Shown piece by piece: positions 16,879 through 26,632 of a stretch of DNA of 64,000 bases (its first letter is position 1; each line of letters begins with the position of its first letter). The DNA comes from Gracilibacillus orientalis. GTDB taxonomy: Bacteria; Bacillota; Bacilli; Bacillales; Amphibacillaceae. The notes below the pieces were generated by a model, which was given only the letters and a program-made list of their open reading frames with translations, did no database searches and had not been told where the DNA came from. The stretch is taken from NCBI RefSeq assembly GCF_900114645.1, contig NZ_FOTR01000004.1, forward strand, positions 310,001-374,000, given 5' to 3'. Position numbers and translations under genes: made by a program.

Positions 16879-16906
16879 TTGACTATTGCTTCATTCGTGT
16901 TACAAT
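16879..16906 (+). promoter_or_regulatory. SigA-type promoter of rnpB
   Basis: TTGACT at 16879-16884, a 16-base spacer, TACAAT at 16901-16906. It is positioned about 20 bases before the RNA 5' end. Confidence 0.7.
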
Positions 16907-16926
16907 AATGAAGGCTTAAATAAGAG

Positions 16927-17323
16927 GAATGAATGTTGAAGTAATCGCTGCACATACTATATGTGTAGAGGAAAGTCCATGCTCACACAGGCTGTGATGC
17001 CTGTAGTGTTCGTGCTTGACGAAATCATAAGTCAGGGTAACCTTTTTAGGTTAACGGCAGGGAAAACACCTACGTCTTTGGATATGGTGTGAATACCTTG
17101 AAAGTGCCACAGTGACGTAGCTAAATAGGAAACTATTTAGGTGGAACGCGGTAAACCCCTCGAGTGAGCAACCCAAATATTGGTAGGGGCATCTTCCATT
17201 AGGGAATTCAACCGAACGAAGGACAAGCTTTTGGCTTGTAGACAGATGATTACTCCTTTGGTACGAGGCTGACCACCGCTGGCAGTACGAAAAGGACAGA
17301 ACATGGCTTACTGACATTCATTC
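16927..17323 (+). ncRNA. rnpB: RNase P RNA, type B
   Basis: Catalytic RNA that matures tRNA 5' ends. Conserved blocks are visible: GTAATCGCTGC and AGAGGAAAGTCCATGCTC near the 5' end, GAAAGTGCCACAGTGACG, GGAACGCGGTAAACCCCTCG and ACAGAACATGGCTTA near the 3' end. The ends pair with each other (GAATGAATGTT with GACATTCATTC). The layout is the Bacillus type B form, and the gene lies between gpsB and ypsC as in B. subtilis. Confidence 0.97.
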
Positions 17324-17342
17324 TGGTCGTAAATAGGATTCT

Positions 17343-17372
17343 AAACCCCTTTCTTCATAAAAGGGGTTTTGT
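17343..17372 (+). terminator. Terminator of rnpB
   Basis: AAACCCCTTT / AAAGGGGTTT stem with an 8-base loop and T-run. Confidence 0.85.
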
Positions 17373-17484
17373 TGTACATAATGATATATGAACGAGAATT
17401 CATTCAGCAGCTTATATCTTAAAACTATGTGAGAAACCACTTATATCTCTTCAAGTAAGGGAGCAAAAAGAAAGGATTTTATAA

Positions 17485-18621
17485 ATGAAAAATACAGTTA
17501 CCTTAATTGCGACAGCAGCGATGGGACTAGAGGCAGTTGTGGCAAATGAAGTACGCCAATTAGGGTATAAAGACGCTACTGTTGAAAATGGCAAAGTAAT
17601 CTTTGAAGCAGATCATGATGCCATTGCACGTTGTAATCTTTGGTTACGAACAGCGGATCGTGTGAAATTACTGATAGGGGAATTTGAAGCAAGAACTTAT
17701 GATGAATTGTTTGAAGGAACTAAAGCTTTACCGTGGGAACAGTATATTCCGGAAGATGGAAAGTTCCCGGTGACTGGAAAATCACATAAATCTACATTAT
17801 ACAGTGTTCCAGATTGCCAATCGATCGTTAAAAAAGCTATCGTTGAAAAATTAAAACAAAAATATGGAATTGCTAACTGGTTAGAGGAATCAGGTTCAGA
17901 ACATAAAATAGAAGCTGCACTACTAAAGGATAAAGTAACGATAACATTAGACACATCTGGTGCCGGCTTACATAAAAGAGGATACCGTGTAGGACAGGGT
18001 GATGCACCATTGAAAGAAACACTTGCTGCAGCATTAGTCCAATTAACCAACTGGCGTGTAGATGAGCCGTTTTTTGATTTATTTTGTGGTTCAGGAACGA
18101 TTCCTATTGAAGCAGCATTAATTGGGCAAAATATTGCACCTGGTTTTAACCGATCCTTTTCCGCGGAAGAGTGGACATTTATTAACTCGTCTATTTGGGA
18201 CAAGGCTTTGGAAGAAGCAGAGGATTTAGCTAATTATGATCAACCGCTTGCGATTTACGGATCTGATCTGGATCCTAAGATGATCAACATTGCTCGAGAT
18301 AATGCGATGGAAGCAGGACTTGCTGATTTAGTGCAATGGAAACAAATGAATGCTGCAGACTTTCATTCGAAAGAAGACGTGGGTTACATTGTTAGCAATC
18401 CTCCGTATGGGGAGAGGATTGGTGACAAGAAGGAAGTAGAGGCGATATATCAAAAGCTTGGTGCAGTGCTAAAAGATTATCCAGCATGGAGTAAATATAT
18501 TCTCACTGCAAATGAAAATTTTGAAGCATTATTCGGTCAAAAAGCCTCCAAGAAGCGAAAGCTGTTTAATGCGTTTATAAAAACGGATTATTATCAGTAT
18601 TTCGGAAAAAAGTCTAAGTAA
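17485..18621 (+). CDS. ypsC: THUMP-domain class I SAM RNA methyltransferase (RlmL-like)
   Basis: A 378-aa methyltransferase. The N-terminal THUMP domain (about residues 45-155) is followed by a Rossmann methyltransferase with DLFCGSGTIPIEAAL (SAM motif I), YGSDLDPKMI and the catalytic SNPPYGERIG (NPPY for N-methylation of guanine). Family members make m2G in 23S rRNA; the precise target site is inferred. AAAGGA before the ATG; preceded by rnpB as in B. subtilis ypsC. Confidence 0.93.
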   Translation: MKNTVTLIATAAMGLEAVVANEVRQLGYKDATVENGKVIFEADHDAIARCNLWLRTADRVKLLIGEFEARTYDELFEGTKALPWEQYIPEDGKFPVTGKSHKSTLYSVPDCQSIVKKAIVEKLKQKYGIANWLEESGSEHKIEAALLKDKVTITLDTSGAGLHKRGYRVGQGDAPLKETLAAALVQLTNWRVDEPFFDLFCGSGTIPIEAALIGQNIAPGFNRSFSAEEWTFINSSIWDKALEEAEDLANYDQPLAIYGSDLDPKMINIARDNAMEAGLADLVQWKQMNAADFHSKEDVGYIVSNPPYGERIGDKKEVEAIYQKLGAVLKDYPAWSKYILTANENFEALFGQKASKKRKLFNAFIKTDYYQYFGKKSK

Positions 18622-18692
18622 AACCCAATATTATCAAGGGTTTGAAGCTTTTTTCTATGTAGTTGTAAGAAAAACAAAATATATTATTTGTT

Positions 18693-18730
18693 ACCGCACT
18701 AATCCAAAATTGGAAAGGTGCGGTTTTTTT
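18693..18730 (+). terminator. Terminator after ypsC
   Basis: ACCGCAC / GTGCGGT outer stem, with an inner TCCAA/TTGGA pairing, followed by TTTTTTT. Confidence 0.8.
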
Positions 18731-18938
18731 GTTGCTGAAATTCGATATTAAAGATTTTAGATGATCGAATTTAATGGAATGCAAGGATAATGGAAATAAG
18801 ACAAGTATGTTAAACAGTAAATGAAGAACATTCGATTATTTTCAATTACATGCCCAATGAAGAAATTTATGATAGCCGTGAATCTCCTCGTTTATCTTGA
18901 CTTGACTAATGTGGTAGATCAAATACTAGGGTTAAATG

Positions 18939-18967
18939 GTACAGTTACTTATGCGACTGTACTTTTT
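18939..18967 (+). terminator. Possible terminator in the ypsC-amidase gap
   Basis: GTACAGT / ACTGTAC with a 10-base loop, followed by TTTTT. The surrounding gap 18731-19107 contains no convincing gene. Confidence 0.5.
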
Positions 18968-19110
18968 GTGTATTGCCGAGAACTTAGCTGAGGTTGGCGT
19001 GTTGGTGCCGTCCAATCTAGCAATCAAACTAAAGCATATAAATAAAGAAAGTAGTAAAAGGGGCACGGAAGGAATATAAGGGAGTTTAACGATAAAGAGG
19101 AGGAAAGATG

Positions 19111-20028
19111 ATGGTTAAAATTTATATTGATCCAGGTCATGGTGGCAATGATCCAGGAGCAACCGGCAATGGATTAAAAGAAAAAGATTTAACCTTGGCC
19201 ATTTCGCTTAAAATGAGAGAAAAACTTGCAAAATATCAAGGTGTTTCTGTTCGTCTAAGTCGTACCAATGATAAAACTTTATCTTTAAGCCAGCGTACTA
19301 ATGACGCTAATAGATGGGGAGCAGATTACCTTATTAGTGTACATGTTAATGCTGGTGGAGGTACCGGATATGAAGATTATATCTATAATGGCTTATCTTC
19401 AAGTTCAAGCGCTGCTAAAAAACGAGACACTATGCACACTGAAATAATTACTAAAATTAACATGCCAAACAGAGGAAAGAAGAAAGAAAATTTCCACATG
19501 GTAAGAGAATCCAAGATGCCAGCAATTTTAACGGAAAATGGATTTATTGATACAGTCGATGATGCAGCTCGATTATCAAAAGGTTCTTTCTTAGATGACA
19601 TCGCTCAAGGCCATGTGAGTGGATTGATAAAGATTTTTAACTTAAAGAAAAAAGTAAAGGCAACAAATCCAGATGCGGTTATTGGAAGGGAAAAGACGGC
19701 TAATTTAAAAGTAGATGGCTATTGGGGTAGCAAGACGACAAAAGAATTACAACAAGCACTTGGAACGATCGTTGATGGTGTGATTAGTAATCAATCTAGA
19801 AATAAGGTAACTAATAGAATAGTTTCTGGTATCACATTTGGAACGGGTGGCAGCTTAGTTATTAAAGCTTTGCAGCGTAAGATTGGCGCCAAAACTGACG
19901 GTTATTTAGGACCACAGACAATTAGGAAATTACAAGCTTATCTTGGTACTCCACAAGATGGTGTATTAAGTAAACCATCTCTTGTAGTGAAGGAGTTACA
20001 ACGTCGTCTTAATAAAGGCACATTATAA
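19111..20028 (+). CDS. N-acetylmuramoyl-L-alanine amidase (Amidase_3) with peptidoglycan-binding repeats
   Basis: A zinc amidase of about 305 aa that cuts the lactyl-amide bond of peptidoglycan. The catalytic domain (residues 1-180) shows IYIDPGHGG (Zn His), GLKEKDLTL (Zn Glu), SVHVNAG (Zn His) and LTENGFID (catalytic Glu). The C-terminal part has two peptidoglycan-binding-like repeats (VDGYWGSKTTKELQ, TDGYLGPQTIRKLQ). No signal peptide is visible, which is typical of phage-type or spore lysins that need a holin or other route. ATG 19111 lies 7 bases after AGGAGG; ATG 19108 is the alternative. Confidence 0.9.
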   Translation: MVKIYIDPGHGGNDPGATGNGLKEKDLTLAISLKMREKLAKYQGVSVRLSRTNDKTLSLSQRTNDANRWGADYLISVHVNAGGGTGYEDYIYNGLSSSSSAAKKRDTMHTEIITKINMPNRGKKKENFHMVRESKMPAILTENGFIDTVDDAARLSKGSFLDDIAQGHVSGLIKIFNLKKKVKATNPDAVIGREKTANLKVDGYWGSKTTKELQQALGTIVDGVISNQSRNKVTNRIVSGITFGTGGSLVIKALQRKIGAKTDGYLGPQTIRKLQAYLGTPQDGVLSKPSLVVKELQRRLNKGTL

Positions 20029-20214
20029 GCTAATACCATATATCTATGAATCATCTTGATAGTAATTATTTGTTTTATTAGTATTTTTAAAATGGCTGCA
20101 TATTGAATAGTTATTAATCAAAATTCATTGAAATACTTTACAATAGACCTGATGATTATTATAATTATGGTTGATTAGAATAGTTCGGTTAACAACTTAG
20201 TTGCTAATTTAACA

Positions 20215-20255
20215 AAAAACCCGTTTCATATAATATAAAATGAAACGGGTTTTTT
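20215..20255 (+). terminator. Terminator after the amidase gene
   Basis: AAACCCGTTTCA / TGAAACGGGTTT stem with a 12-base loop and a T-run. The rest of the 20029-20450 gap shows no gene. Confidence 0.9.
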
Positions 20256-20450
20256 CCTGTTAACAATGAGGGTTTAGATAATAAGTTATGATATATCCAA
20301 AAATGAGGTTGGGATTACTTCCTTTATTTACTTTCTGAATGAATTAATAGAATACTAGACTTATAATCTAAAAAAATCTATACTAGCGATAGAAATAATT
20401 TCGTATTCAAGATAAAAATAAAAAGTTTGTACAAGAGTGAGGGATTTCTA

Positions 20451-20726
20451 GTGAAAGACAGTGAAATATTGGCTTATTTCTTAGAAAATTTATGGACAAA
20501 AGGGTTTAAATTAGCAGACGAAGAAGTAAACTTTATATATTTTGGGCAAAAATTTACGGATACTTCAATAGAACATGTCAAGTTAGCGTTATCATTTACT
20601 TTACAACTGCAAATGTCATTTGACAGAAGTTTTTATATCAGTTTATTGGAGTTATTTAGTCGGCATAATATTCAAAATAAAAAAGAAGCCATCTTGCTTT
20701 TAAAACAAAATGGCTTAATGAATTAG
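20451..20726 (+). CDS. DUF6123-like small protein
   Basis: A 91-aa soluble protein with the pattern KGFKLADEEVNFIYFGQKFTD and SFYISLLELFSRHNI, resembling the Bacillus family DUF6123; function unknown. The start is GTG 20451, 7 bases after GTGAGGG. The stop codon abuts the end of the convergent RNase H-like gene with no spacer. Confidence 0.7.
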   Translation: MKDSEILAYFLENLWTKGFKLADEEVNFIYFGQKFTDTSIEHVKLALSFTLQLQMSFDRSFYISLLELFSRHNIQNKKEAILLLKQNGLMN

Positions 20727-21116
20727 TTAATTCAATTTTAGAGCTTTTCGCGCTAATTCATCCGCATGTTTATTTTGTTTCTCAGGAATCCATTTTATAA
20801 AAAAATAGGGAAAAGAACTTGATAATTGATTAATCTGATTTAAATATGACTGAAATATATCATTTTTTACATACTCGTTTTCAATTGCATCTACCACAAC
20901 TTTTGCATCGGATCTAAAGGAAATAATCTCATCTGGAAAGCGCTCCTTGCATAACTCCAATGCTTTAATAACTGCTATAAATTCCGCTTCGTGATTGGAA
21001 TATTCACCGATAAATAAATATTCTTCCATTTGCTGTTGTCCAGTTTTTATATATATGCCAATGCCACTTGGACCTGGATTTCCTTGACTGGCTGCATCTG
21101 TATAGACTTCAATCAT
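20727..21116 (-). CDS. ypdQ: RNase H-like (reverse transcriptase-like) family protein
   Basis: A 129-aa RNase HI-fold protein. Active-site carboxylates are in place: YTDAASQGNPGPSG (Asp), NHEAEFIAVIKAL (Glu), FRSDAKVVVDAI (Asp) and NKHADELARKAL (last Asp). It lacks the basic protrusion of E. coli RNase HI, like B. subtilis YpdQ. It is 21 bases downstream of ypdP and co-oriented, as in B. subtilis. Confidence 0.88.
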   Translation of the reverse strand: MIEVYTDAASQGNPGPSGIGIYIKTGQQQMEEYLFIGEYSNHEAEFIAVIKALELCKERFPDEIISFRSDAKVVVDAIENEYVKNDIFQSYLNQINQLSSSFPYFFIKWIPEKQNKHADELARKALKLN

Positions 21117-21137
21117 TATAATACCCCTAACATTTAC

Positions 21138-21824
21138 TTATTTATATTCGATCTTAGGTTTCATTTTCTTTGCGATATATAAGAATGGTGTGTCTAAAGC
21201 AGATACAACAAATTTTATAATATAAGTTGTAAATAAAATGCTGAGCCATGCATCCCATTCATGCACATCATAAAATGCAATAGAACAGAAGATAAGTGTA
21301 TCAATAAACTGACTGATCATCGTGCTACCGTTATTCCGGATCCATAAATACTTATTGGAAGGTAACAACTGTTTTAACTTACCATAAATCCAGACATCAA
21401 TATATTGACTGACAACATATGCCAACATACTTCCGATGGCGATATTTGGAATCAATTCAAAAATGGTTTCAAGTGCCCCTTGCGCAAAGTCATCTGAATG
21501 CGGAGTGAATCGTAACACAAATTGCATCACAATGGTCATAATGAGCAGGGAAGAGAACCCCATCCATACAGCTTTTTTCGCTTCTTTTTTACCGTGATTT
21601 TCATTTAATATATCCGTAGCTAAAAATACTGTTCCATACGTAATATTACCCAGTGTAGCTACTAATCCGAGCATTTCAACTGTTTTTAACACCTGGATAT
21701 TTGCGATTACAGTAGACATTCCTATCCACACAAATAAGCCGGCTTTTCCAAACAGACGATACATAATTAATAATAACGCAAAATTAATAATAGCAAATAT
21801 AATCCACAATAGTTCGTTTGGCAA
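21138..21824 (-). CDS. ypdP: Queuosine precursor transporter (YhhQ/VUT_1 family)
   Basis: A 228-aa membrane protein of six TM segments. It carries the VUT_1 motif ATDILNENHGKKEAKKAVW and the QFIDTLIFCSIAF region. Family members import queuine/preQ-type bases for tRNA modification. No preQ1 riboswitch was recognised in the 140 bases upstream. Followed by ypdQ. Confidence 0.9.
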   Translation of the reverse strand: MPNELLWIIFAIINFALLLIMYRLFGKAGLFVWIGMSTVIANIQVLKTVEMLGLVATLGNITYGTVFLATDILNENHGKKEAKKAVWMGFSSLLIMTIVMQFVLRFTPHSDDFAQGALETIFELIPNIAIGSMLAYVVSQYIDVWIYGKLKQLLPSNKYLWIRNNGSTMISQFIDTLIFCSIAFYDVHEWDAWLSILFTTYIIKFVVSALDTPFLYIAKKMKPKIEYK

Positions 21825-21927
21825 TATTTGTTCCTACCTTTCTTCGTAATATATTTTGTAGTCAATAAATAAAATTACCATAGTTTCAGGATTTATGTAA
21901 ATATAAAAATATATTAGAGCAATATAA

Positions 21928-21953
21928 AAGGCGATGATTGGATCATCGCCTTG
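21928..21953 (-). terminator. Terminator of the cold-shock gene
   Basis: AAGGCGATGA / TCATCGCCTT stem with a T-run on the minus strand. Confidence 0.8.
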
Positions 21954-21964
21954 TTCATTTTCAT

Positions 21965-22165
21965 TTATTTTTTTTCAACATTAGCAGCTTGTGGGCCTCT
22001 TTCGCCTTCAACGATTTCAAAAGATACGTCTTGACCTTCTTCTAGTGTTTTGAAACCTTCTTGTTGGATAGCGGAGTAATGTACAAATACATCATTTCCT
22101 TCTTCCAATTGAATAAATCCATACCCTTTTTCTGCGTTAAACCATTTTACTACACCGTTTTCCAT
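21965..22165 (-). CDS. Cold shock protein (Csp family)
   Basis: A 66-aa OB-fold single-stranded RNA/DNA chaperone. RNP1 (KGYGFIQ) and RNP2 (VFVHYSAI) are intact, ending [11 protein letters not shown]. The start is the ATG at 22165, 6 bases after AGGAGGAAAG on the minus strand; a longer frame reads into the leader. A leader of over 80 bases lies upstream, as expected for cold-regulated csp mRNAs. Confidence 0.96.
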   Translation of the reverse strand: MENGVVKWFNAEKGYGFIQLEEGNDVFVHYSAIQQEGFKTLEEGQDVSFEIVEGERGPQAANVEKK

Positions 22166-22465
22166 GTTATCTTTCCTCCTAAAACCTTTCACGCAAAAAC
22201 GTGTTAATACAAAAAAGATGGTGGATAATGAAAAAGGTAGCAACTACAGAAGTATAGGATCACCATTCCATTTACTTCTATAGAAGCTACCTGATAATAA
22301 TGAACCCAAAACATCTTCTTTGCTTGTACCAACTATAGCTTATTTTACCAATTCCGTCAAGATATTCATGGCATAGAAATCCTTTGTTTATAAGGACTAA
22401 AACCTTTTCATCATCACGTGAACATGATATTGTAATAACAGAATTTTCATTTTGAGGTGTTACGA

Positions 22466-23317
22466 TTGACAATACTAATTGGGTTAACAGGTTGGGGTGA
22501 TCATCACTCACTTTACGATAATGCAAAGGATAGACAATACAAATTAACTGCCTACAGTTCACATTTTCCAGTTGTTGAAGTAGACAGCTCTTTTTATGCT
22601 ATCCAATCTACAGAAAATTATCAAAAATGGGTGAGCGAAACACCAGATGCGTTCTCTTTTGTTATTAAAGCATATCAAAGCTTAACAGGTCATGACCGTA
22701 AATATTTAACCAACCGAGAGGCAAAAGAATTAGTGGATGCTTTTATCAGCTCCATTCAACCAGTGATTCAGGCCAACAAATTAAATACTGTATTATTTCA
22801 GTTTCCGCCGTGGTTTGATATCAAGCAACGGAATATAAATAAAATCAAAAAAATTAAACAGTGGATGGGCGATATACCAATAGCTATTGAATTCAGAAAT
22901 CGAACTTGGTTTGAAGGTCATCAACAAGAAACATTGGCATTTCTAAAAGACCTAGGAATAACACACGTCATTTGTGATGAACCACAGGCTGGGAAAGGAT
23001 CTGTTCCAACCGTTTTAGAAACAACAAGTGACCGTGTATTAATCCGATTCCATGGAAGAAACATTCATGGCTGGAATAATCACGGTCAAGAAAATTGGAG
23101 AGAGGTTCGTTTTTTATACCGTTATAATCAAACCGAATTACAGGAATGGGTGAAGCGTATACATACACTTCAAAAACAAGCAAAAGAAATAACTATATTA
23201 TTTAATAATAACTCTGGAGGGGATGCAGCTGATAATGCTAAACAATTATTAGAATTACTGGATATTACATATCAAGGATTACATCCCAAACAAATTGATT
23301 TTTTTGACTTAATGTAG
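22466..23317 (+). CDS. DUF72 (YecE/YunF) family protein
   Basis: A 283-aa TIM-barrel protein of unknown activity. Hallmarks: GLTGWGDH, YSSHFPVVEVDSSFY, FVIKAYQSLTGH, QFPPWF, AIEFRNRTWF and YIYFNN-like ITILFNNNSGG near the end. The start is TTG 22466 with GAGGTG before it. Its 3' end overlaps the convergent NlpC/P60 gene by 9 bases. Confidence 0.9.
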   Translation: MTILIGLTGWGDHHSLYDNAKDRQYKLTAYSSHFPVVEVDSSFYAIQSTENYQKWVSETPDAFSFVIKAYQSLTGHDRKYLTNREAKELVDAFISSIQPVIQANKLNTVLFQFPPWFDIKQRNINKIKKIKQWMGDIPIAIEFRNRTWFEGHQQETLAFLKDLGITHVICDEPQAGKGSVPTVLETTSDRVLIRFHGRNIHGWNNHGQENWREVRFLYRYNQTELQEWVKRIHTLQKQAKEITILFNNNSGGDAADNAKQLLELLDITYQGLHPKQIDFFDLM

Positions 23318-24373
23318 TGATACTCGTTTGGCACCTAAGTATCTTTCTGACCAATAGCTTACGTTTAATTCACTTATTTCTACACCATTGGATTCACCAG
23401 CATGAATAAACTTGCCATCCCCTAAGTAAATACCGGCATGGGATGGACCTGGTTTGTATGTTTCAAAAAATACTAAATCTCCCACAGATGGCTGGTCAAT
23501 ATGCTTGGTTGCATTCCATATTTCACTCACTGTTCGTGGTAGGTTTACATCTAGTTGATTATATACATACTGTAAATAACCACTACAATCAAATCCTGAA
23601 GTGGATGTTCCACCCCATCGGTATGGTGTGCCAATATGTTCTTTAGCGCTAGAGATGATTTGACTGGCACTTACCGATGATTTAGAAGTTGAGGTATTTT
23701 CTTTCTTTACAGGTGTTTCTTTATTCGCTTCGGCTTCTTCTTGATTCGTTTCATCTGATTTTTCGTTGGATTCCTGCTCGGTTACTTCTACTGATGCTAC
23801 TTGAGGTGCTTCAACTGTCTTTTCATGTATTTCTGCTTCAATATGGTGAATTTCCTCACCTGTATCCTGTTTATATGCTTCTATTGCTTCATTTGATTTT
23901 TCACCATATATACCGTCGATATTCGCACGGTAGTAACCAAAATAGAATAAAGCTTCCTGTACCTCTTTGACATCTTCCCCGCGATCACCCATTGAAAATG
24001 TTAGTTCATGTTGTTGTAATAAGTTTTCATAATATTCTTCTTCTTCATTTATAATGGCTTTTACTGTTTTTTCATTTGCTTTTCCATTTTGCTCTAACAA
24101 ATGCTCTTGTTGAAATTTCGTTAACGCATATTCTGTCAAAACGCCAAACTCTCCGTCAATAGATGAATCATAGTATGATAATTTTTGTAATTTGTGTTGC
24201 AGCATTCGAACCGATTCATGCTGCATACCGAATTGCAGCATGTTTGATTGTTCTAATACCTCGTTTTGCATCAATGGATAGGCATCGACATAAAAAGCAA
24301 ATGGCTGGCTAAATGCAAAGCTGTAAGCGACGGAGTGTTTTACTACTCGTGATATTTGATCTTGCAACATCAT
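23309..24373 (-). CDS. NlpC/P60 endopeptidase with two peptidoglycan-binding domains
   Basis: A 354-aa D,L-endopeptidase of cell wall. Order: hydrophobic N-terminus that is not a clean signal peptide, two PG_binding_1 domains (residues about 45-105 and 125-170), an acidic Glu/Thr linker (about 175-235), then NlpC/P60 with GFDCSGYLQYVY (catalytic Cys), SHAGIYLGDGKFIHAG (catalytic His and polar residue). Resembles B. subtilis LytE/CwlO-class enzymes in catalytic domain but not in binding modules. Confidence 0.9.
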   Translation of the reverse strand: MMLQDQISRVVKHSVAYSFAFSQPFAFYVDAYPLMQNEVLEQSNMLQFGMQHESVRMLQHKLQKLSYYDSSIDGEFGVLTEYALTKFQQEHLLEQNGKANEKTVKAIINEEEEYYENLLQQHELTFSMGDRGEDVKEVQEALFYFGYYRANIDGIYGEKSNEAIEAYKQDTGEEIHHIEAEIHEKTVEAPQVASVEVTEQESNEKSDETNQEEAEANKETPVKKENTSTSKSSVSASQIISSAKEHIGTPYRWGGTSTSGFDCSGYLQYVYNQLDVNLPRTVSEIWNATKHIDQPSVGDLVFFETYKPGPSHAGIYLGDGKFIHAGESNGVEISELNVSYWSERYLGAKRVSLH

Positions 24374-24495
24374 AAAACCACCCCTTACGAAATTATTACT
24401 TACAGAAAAATTTATGTTAAAATAGGGGAAATATGATTTTTAGTTACATTTGTTATGTATTTGTAATAAACGCTGGTCAGGGAGGAAGATTAAAG

Positions 24496-25449
24496 ATGTC
24501 AATGAGTGAACAAAACTATTTGAATTTATGTAAAAAAGTACTTGCAGAAGGAACAAAAAAAGATGATCGCACAAATACAGGTACTTTATCGATATTCGGC
24601 CATCAAATGCGCTTTGATTTACAGGAAGGATTCCCGTTACTAACAACTAAAAAAGTACCCTTTCGTTTAATTGTTAGTGAATTATTGTGGTTTATCAAAG
24701 GTGATACGAATATTCGTTACCTTTTAAAACATAATAACAATATTTGGAATGAATGGGCATTTAAAAATTGGGTGGAGAGCGATGAGTACAAAGGACCGGA
24801 TATGACGGATTTTGGCCATCGTTCAATACAGGATCCTGACTTTAAGAAAGAATATGATCAGCAAATGGATATTTTCAAAACTAACATTCTAGAAGATGAC
24901 GCTTTTGCAGCCAAGTTTGGTGATTTAGGTTCGGTTTATGGTAAACAATGGCGTGCCTGGAAAACGTCACATGGAGAAACGATTGATCAATTCAAAGATG
25001 TGATCGAAGCGATTAAACATAATCCATATTCAAGAAGGCATATTGTTTCTGCGTGGAATCCGGAAGATGTTCCAAGTATGGCGCTACCCCCATGTCATAC
25101 GATCTTTCAATTTTATGTAGCGGATGGAAAATTAAGTTGTCAGTTGTATCAGCGGAGTGGTGATATCTTTTTAGGTGTACCTTTTAATATTGCCAGTTAT
25201 GGATTGCTAACACTGTTGATTGCTAACGAATGTGGATTAGAACCAGGTGAATTTATCCACACGTTTGGTGATGCACATATCTATGCCAATCATCTTGAAC
25301 AGGTGGAAACACAACTGAAACGTGAACCAAGAACGTTACCAACTGTTTCTATCAAGGAAGGTTTATCTATTTTTGATATTGAAATAGAAGACATTAAACT
25401 GGAAAATTATCAACCACATCCAGCTATTAAAGCACCAGTAGCAGTATAA
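24496..25449 (+). CDS. thyA: Thymidylate synthase (ThyA type, long form)
   Basis: Makes dTMP from dUMP with methylene-THF. 317 aa, with catalytic Cys200 in [14 protein letters not shown], the [11 protein letters not shown] and [16 protein letters not shown] motifs. It carries the roughly 50-residue insert (about residues 88-140) of the Lactobacillus casei-type enzyme, absent in E. coli ThyA. Start ATG 24496 after GGAGG. Located 13 bases before dfrA, forming a folate-cycle operon. Confidence 0.97.
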   Translation: MSMSEQNYLNLCKKVLAEGTKKDDRTNTGTLSIFGHQMRFDLQEGFPLLTTKKVPFRLIVSELLWFIKGDTNIRYLLKHNNNIWNEWAFKNWVESDEYKGPDMTDFGHRSIQDPDFKKEYDQQMDIFKTNILEDDAFAAKFGDLGSVYGKQWRAWKTSHGETIDQFKDVIEAIKHNPYSRRHIVSAWNPEDVPSMALPPCHTIFQFYVADGKLSCQLYQRSGDIFLGVPFNIASYGLLTLLIANECGLEPGEFIHTFGDAHIYANHLEQVETQLKREPRTLPTVSIKEGLSIFDIEIEDIKLENYQPHPAIKAPVAV

Positions 25450-25462
25450 AAGGAGGAACAAA

Positions 25463-25957
25463 ATGATTTCACTATTATTTGCAATGGGAAAAAACAGAGT
25501 GATCGGAAAAGATAATACGTTACCGTGGCATTTACCTAAAGATCTTACATTTTTCAAAGAATTAACCACGTCTGAATCCATTATTATGGGACGAAAAACA
25601 TTTGAGTCGATGAATGGCCCTTTGCCAAAGCGTGAAAATATTGTATTAACCACCAGGCAAGAGTTTGCTCATGATAATTGTAAAGTGATTCATTCAATAG
25701 ATGAGATTAAAGAAATGGACCAGGTGAATCCCGAGAAAGAATGGTTTGTCATCGGTGGTGAAGAAATCTTTAAACAAGTGCTCGATTTTGCAGATCGAAT
25801 CTATATGACTTATATTGATGAAGTGTTTGAAGGTGACACATTTTTCCCTGTTTTTGATGGAACAGAGTGGAATGTAACTAAGAAAGAAAAAGGGAAAAAG
25901 GACGAGAAAAATATATATGATTATTACTTTATTCAATATGATCGGAAAAAGTCATAA
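25463..25957 (+). CDS. dfrA: Dihydrofolate reductase
   Basis: Regenerates tetrahydrofolate consumed by ThyA. 164 aa with KNRVIGKDNTLPWHLPKDL (substrate site), IMGRKTFESM (NADPH) and VIGGEEIFKQ. AGGAGG lies in the 13-base gap after thyA; the pair is the standard coupling. Confidence 0.97.
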   Translation: MISLLFAMGKNRVIGKDNTLPWHLPKDLTFFKELTTSESIIMGRKTFESMNGPLPKRENIVLTTRQEFAHDNCKVIHSIDEIKEMDQVNPEKEWFVIGGEEIFKQVLDFADRIYMTYIDEVFEGDTFFPVFDGTEWNVTKKEKGKKDEKNIYDYYFIQYDRKKS

Positions 25958-26048
25958 TATTTTTATCGTTAATAAAGACAAGCATGTGAAATCATGATAA
26001 GATAAAAGGTAATGATAATCTGATTATACATAAAGGGGCGCATAAAAT

Positions 26049-26228
26049 ATGTTATCTTCTATTGGTATTCCCGGGCTAATCTTAATATTAGTTATTGCAT
26101 TAGTGGTTTTTGGGCCGAAAAAATTGCCTGAAATTGGTAAGGCAACAGGGGAAACGTTACGTGAATTTAAAAACTCTGCACGTGATTTGACAGATGAAGA
26201 AAATGAACAAAAGGAAAATAAATCGTAA
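26049..26228 (+). CDS. tatA: Twin-arginine translocase subunit TatA, copy 1
   Basis: A 59-aa single-TM pore protein of the Tat exporter. It shows the [23 protein letters not shown] core (TM, hinge FGPxKLPEIG, amphipathic helix) and an acidic tail. AAGGGG precedes the ATG. First of three tat genes. Confidence 0.95.
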   Translation: MLSSIGIPGLILILVIALVVFGPKKLPEIGKATGETLREFKNSARDLTDEENEQKENKS

Positions 26229-26260
26229 TTTTTTATTGATCAATAAACGAGGTGAACGTC

Positions 26261-26434
26261 ATGTTATCTAATATTGGCTTTCCAGGATTATTTTTAATTT
26301 TAGTTATTGCGTTGGTTATTTTTGGTCCTTCTAAATTACCAGAAATAGGTAAAGCTGTTGGCAACTCTTTACGCGAGTTTAAAAAAGCAACCAATGATAT
26401 TATGGATGAAGATAAAGATAAATCAGGCAAATAA
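26261..26434 (+). CDS. tatA: Twin-arginine translocase subunit TatA, copy 2
   Basis: A 57-aa TatA paralogue of the preceding gene, nearly identical through the TM and hinge ([23 protein letters not shown]) but diverging after the amphipathic helix. Start ATG 26261 with GAGGTG before it. Tandem tatA copies before one tatC are uncommon; recent duplication is inferred. Confidence 0.94.
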   Translation: MLSNIGFPGLFLILVIALVIFGPSKLPEIGKAVGNSLREFKKATNDIMDEDKDKSGK

Positions 26435-26473
26435 GGAAAGAAAATTTTAAAATTTGACCATGTGGATAAAGTT

Positions 26474-26592
26474 AAGCGCAAGAAGCTACGTCCAGCAACT
26501 AGCAAACTTCCCTCACCGATAAGTCAACATCGATCCATTCTTGTTGCACGAGCGCAGTTTTGTACATTGCTAATCGGGAGCTTGCGCTTTTG
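26474..26592. repeat. Dispersed intergenic repeat element between tatA and tatC
   Basis: A roughly 120-base segment bounded by inverted ends: AAGCGCAAGAAGCT at 26474 and AGCTTGCGCTTTT at 26579. It resembles dispersed AAGCGCAAG...CTTGCGCTT elements I recall from Oceanobacillus/Halobacillus-type genomes. It sits inside the tat operon; the frame reading through it upstream of tatC is not coding. Confidence 0.55.
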
Positions 26593-26632
26593 TTCTCATG
26601 TAACATTGGCTTATGATGAAGGGACGTTTAAA

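Noticed and set aside
17697-18203. 168-codon minus-strand frame inside ypsC
   Set aside because: A shadow of the methyltransferase gene; the plus-strand product is a clear family member.
26462-26632. 57-codon N-terminal extension of TatC
   Set aside because: It translates the intergenic repeat element; TatC proteins begin near MKQDKS...DHFAELR, and the ATG 26633 fits.
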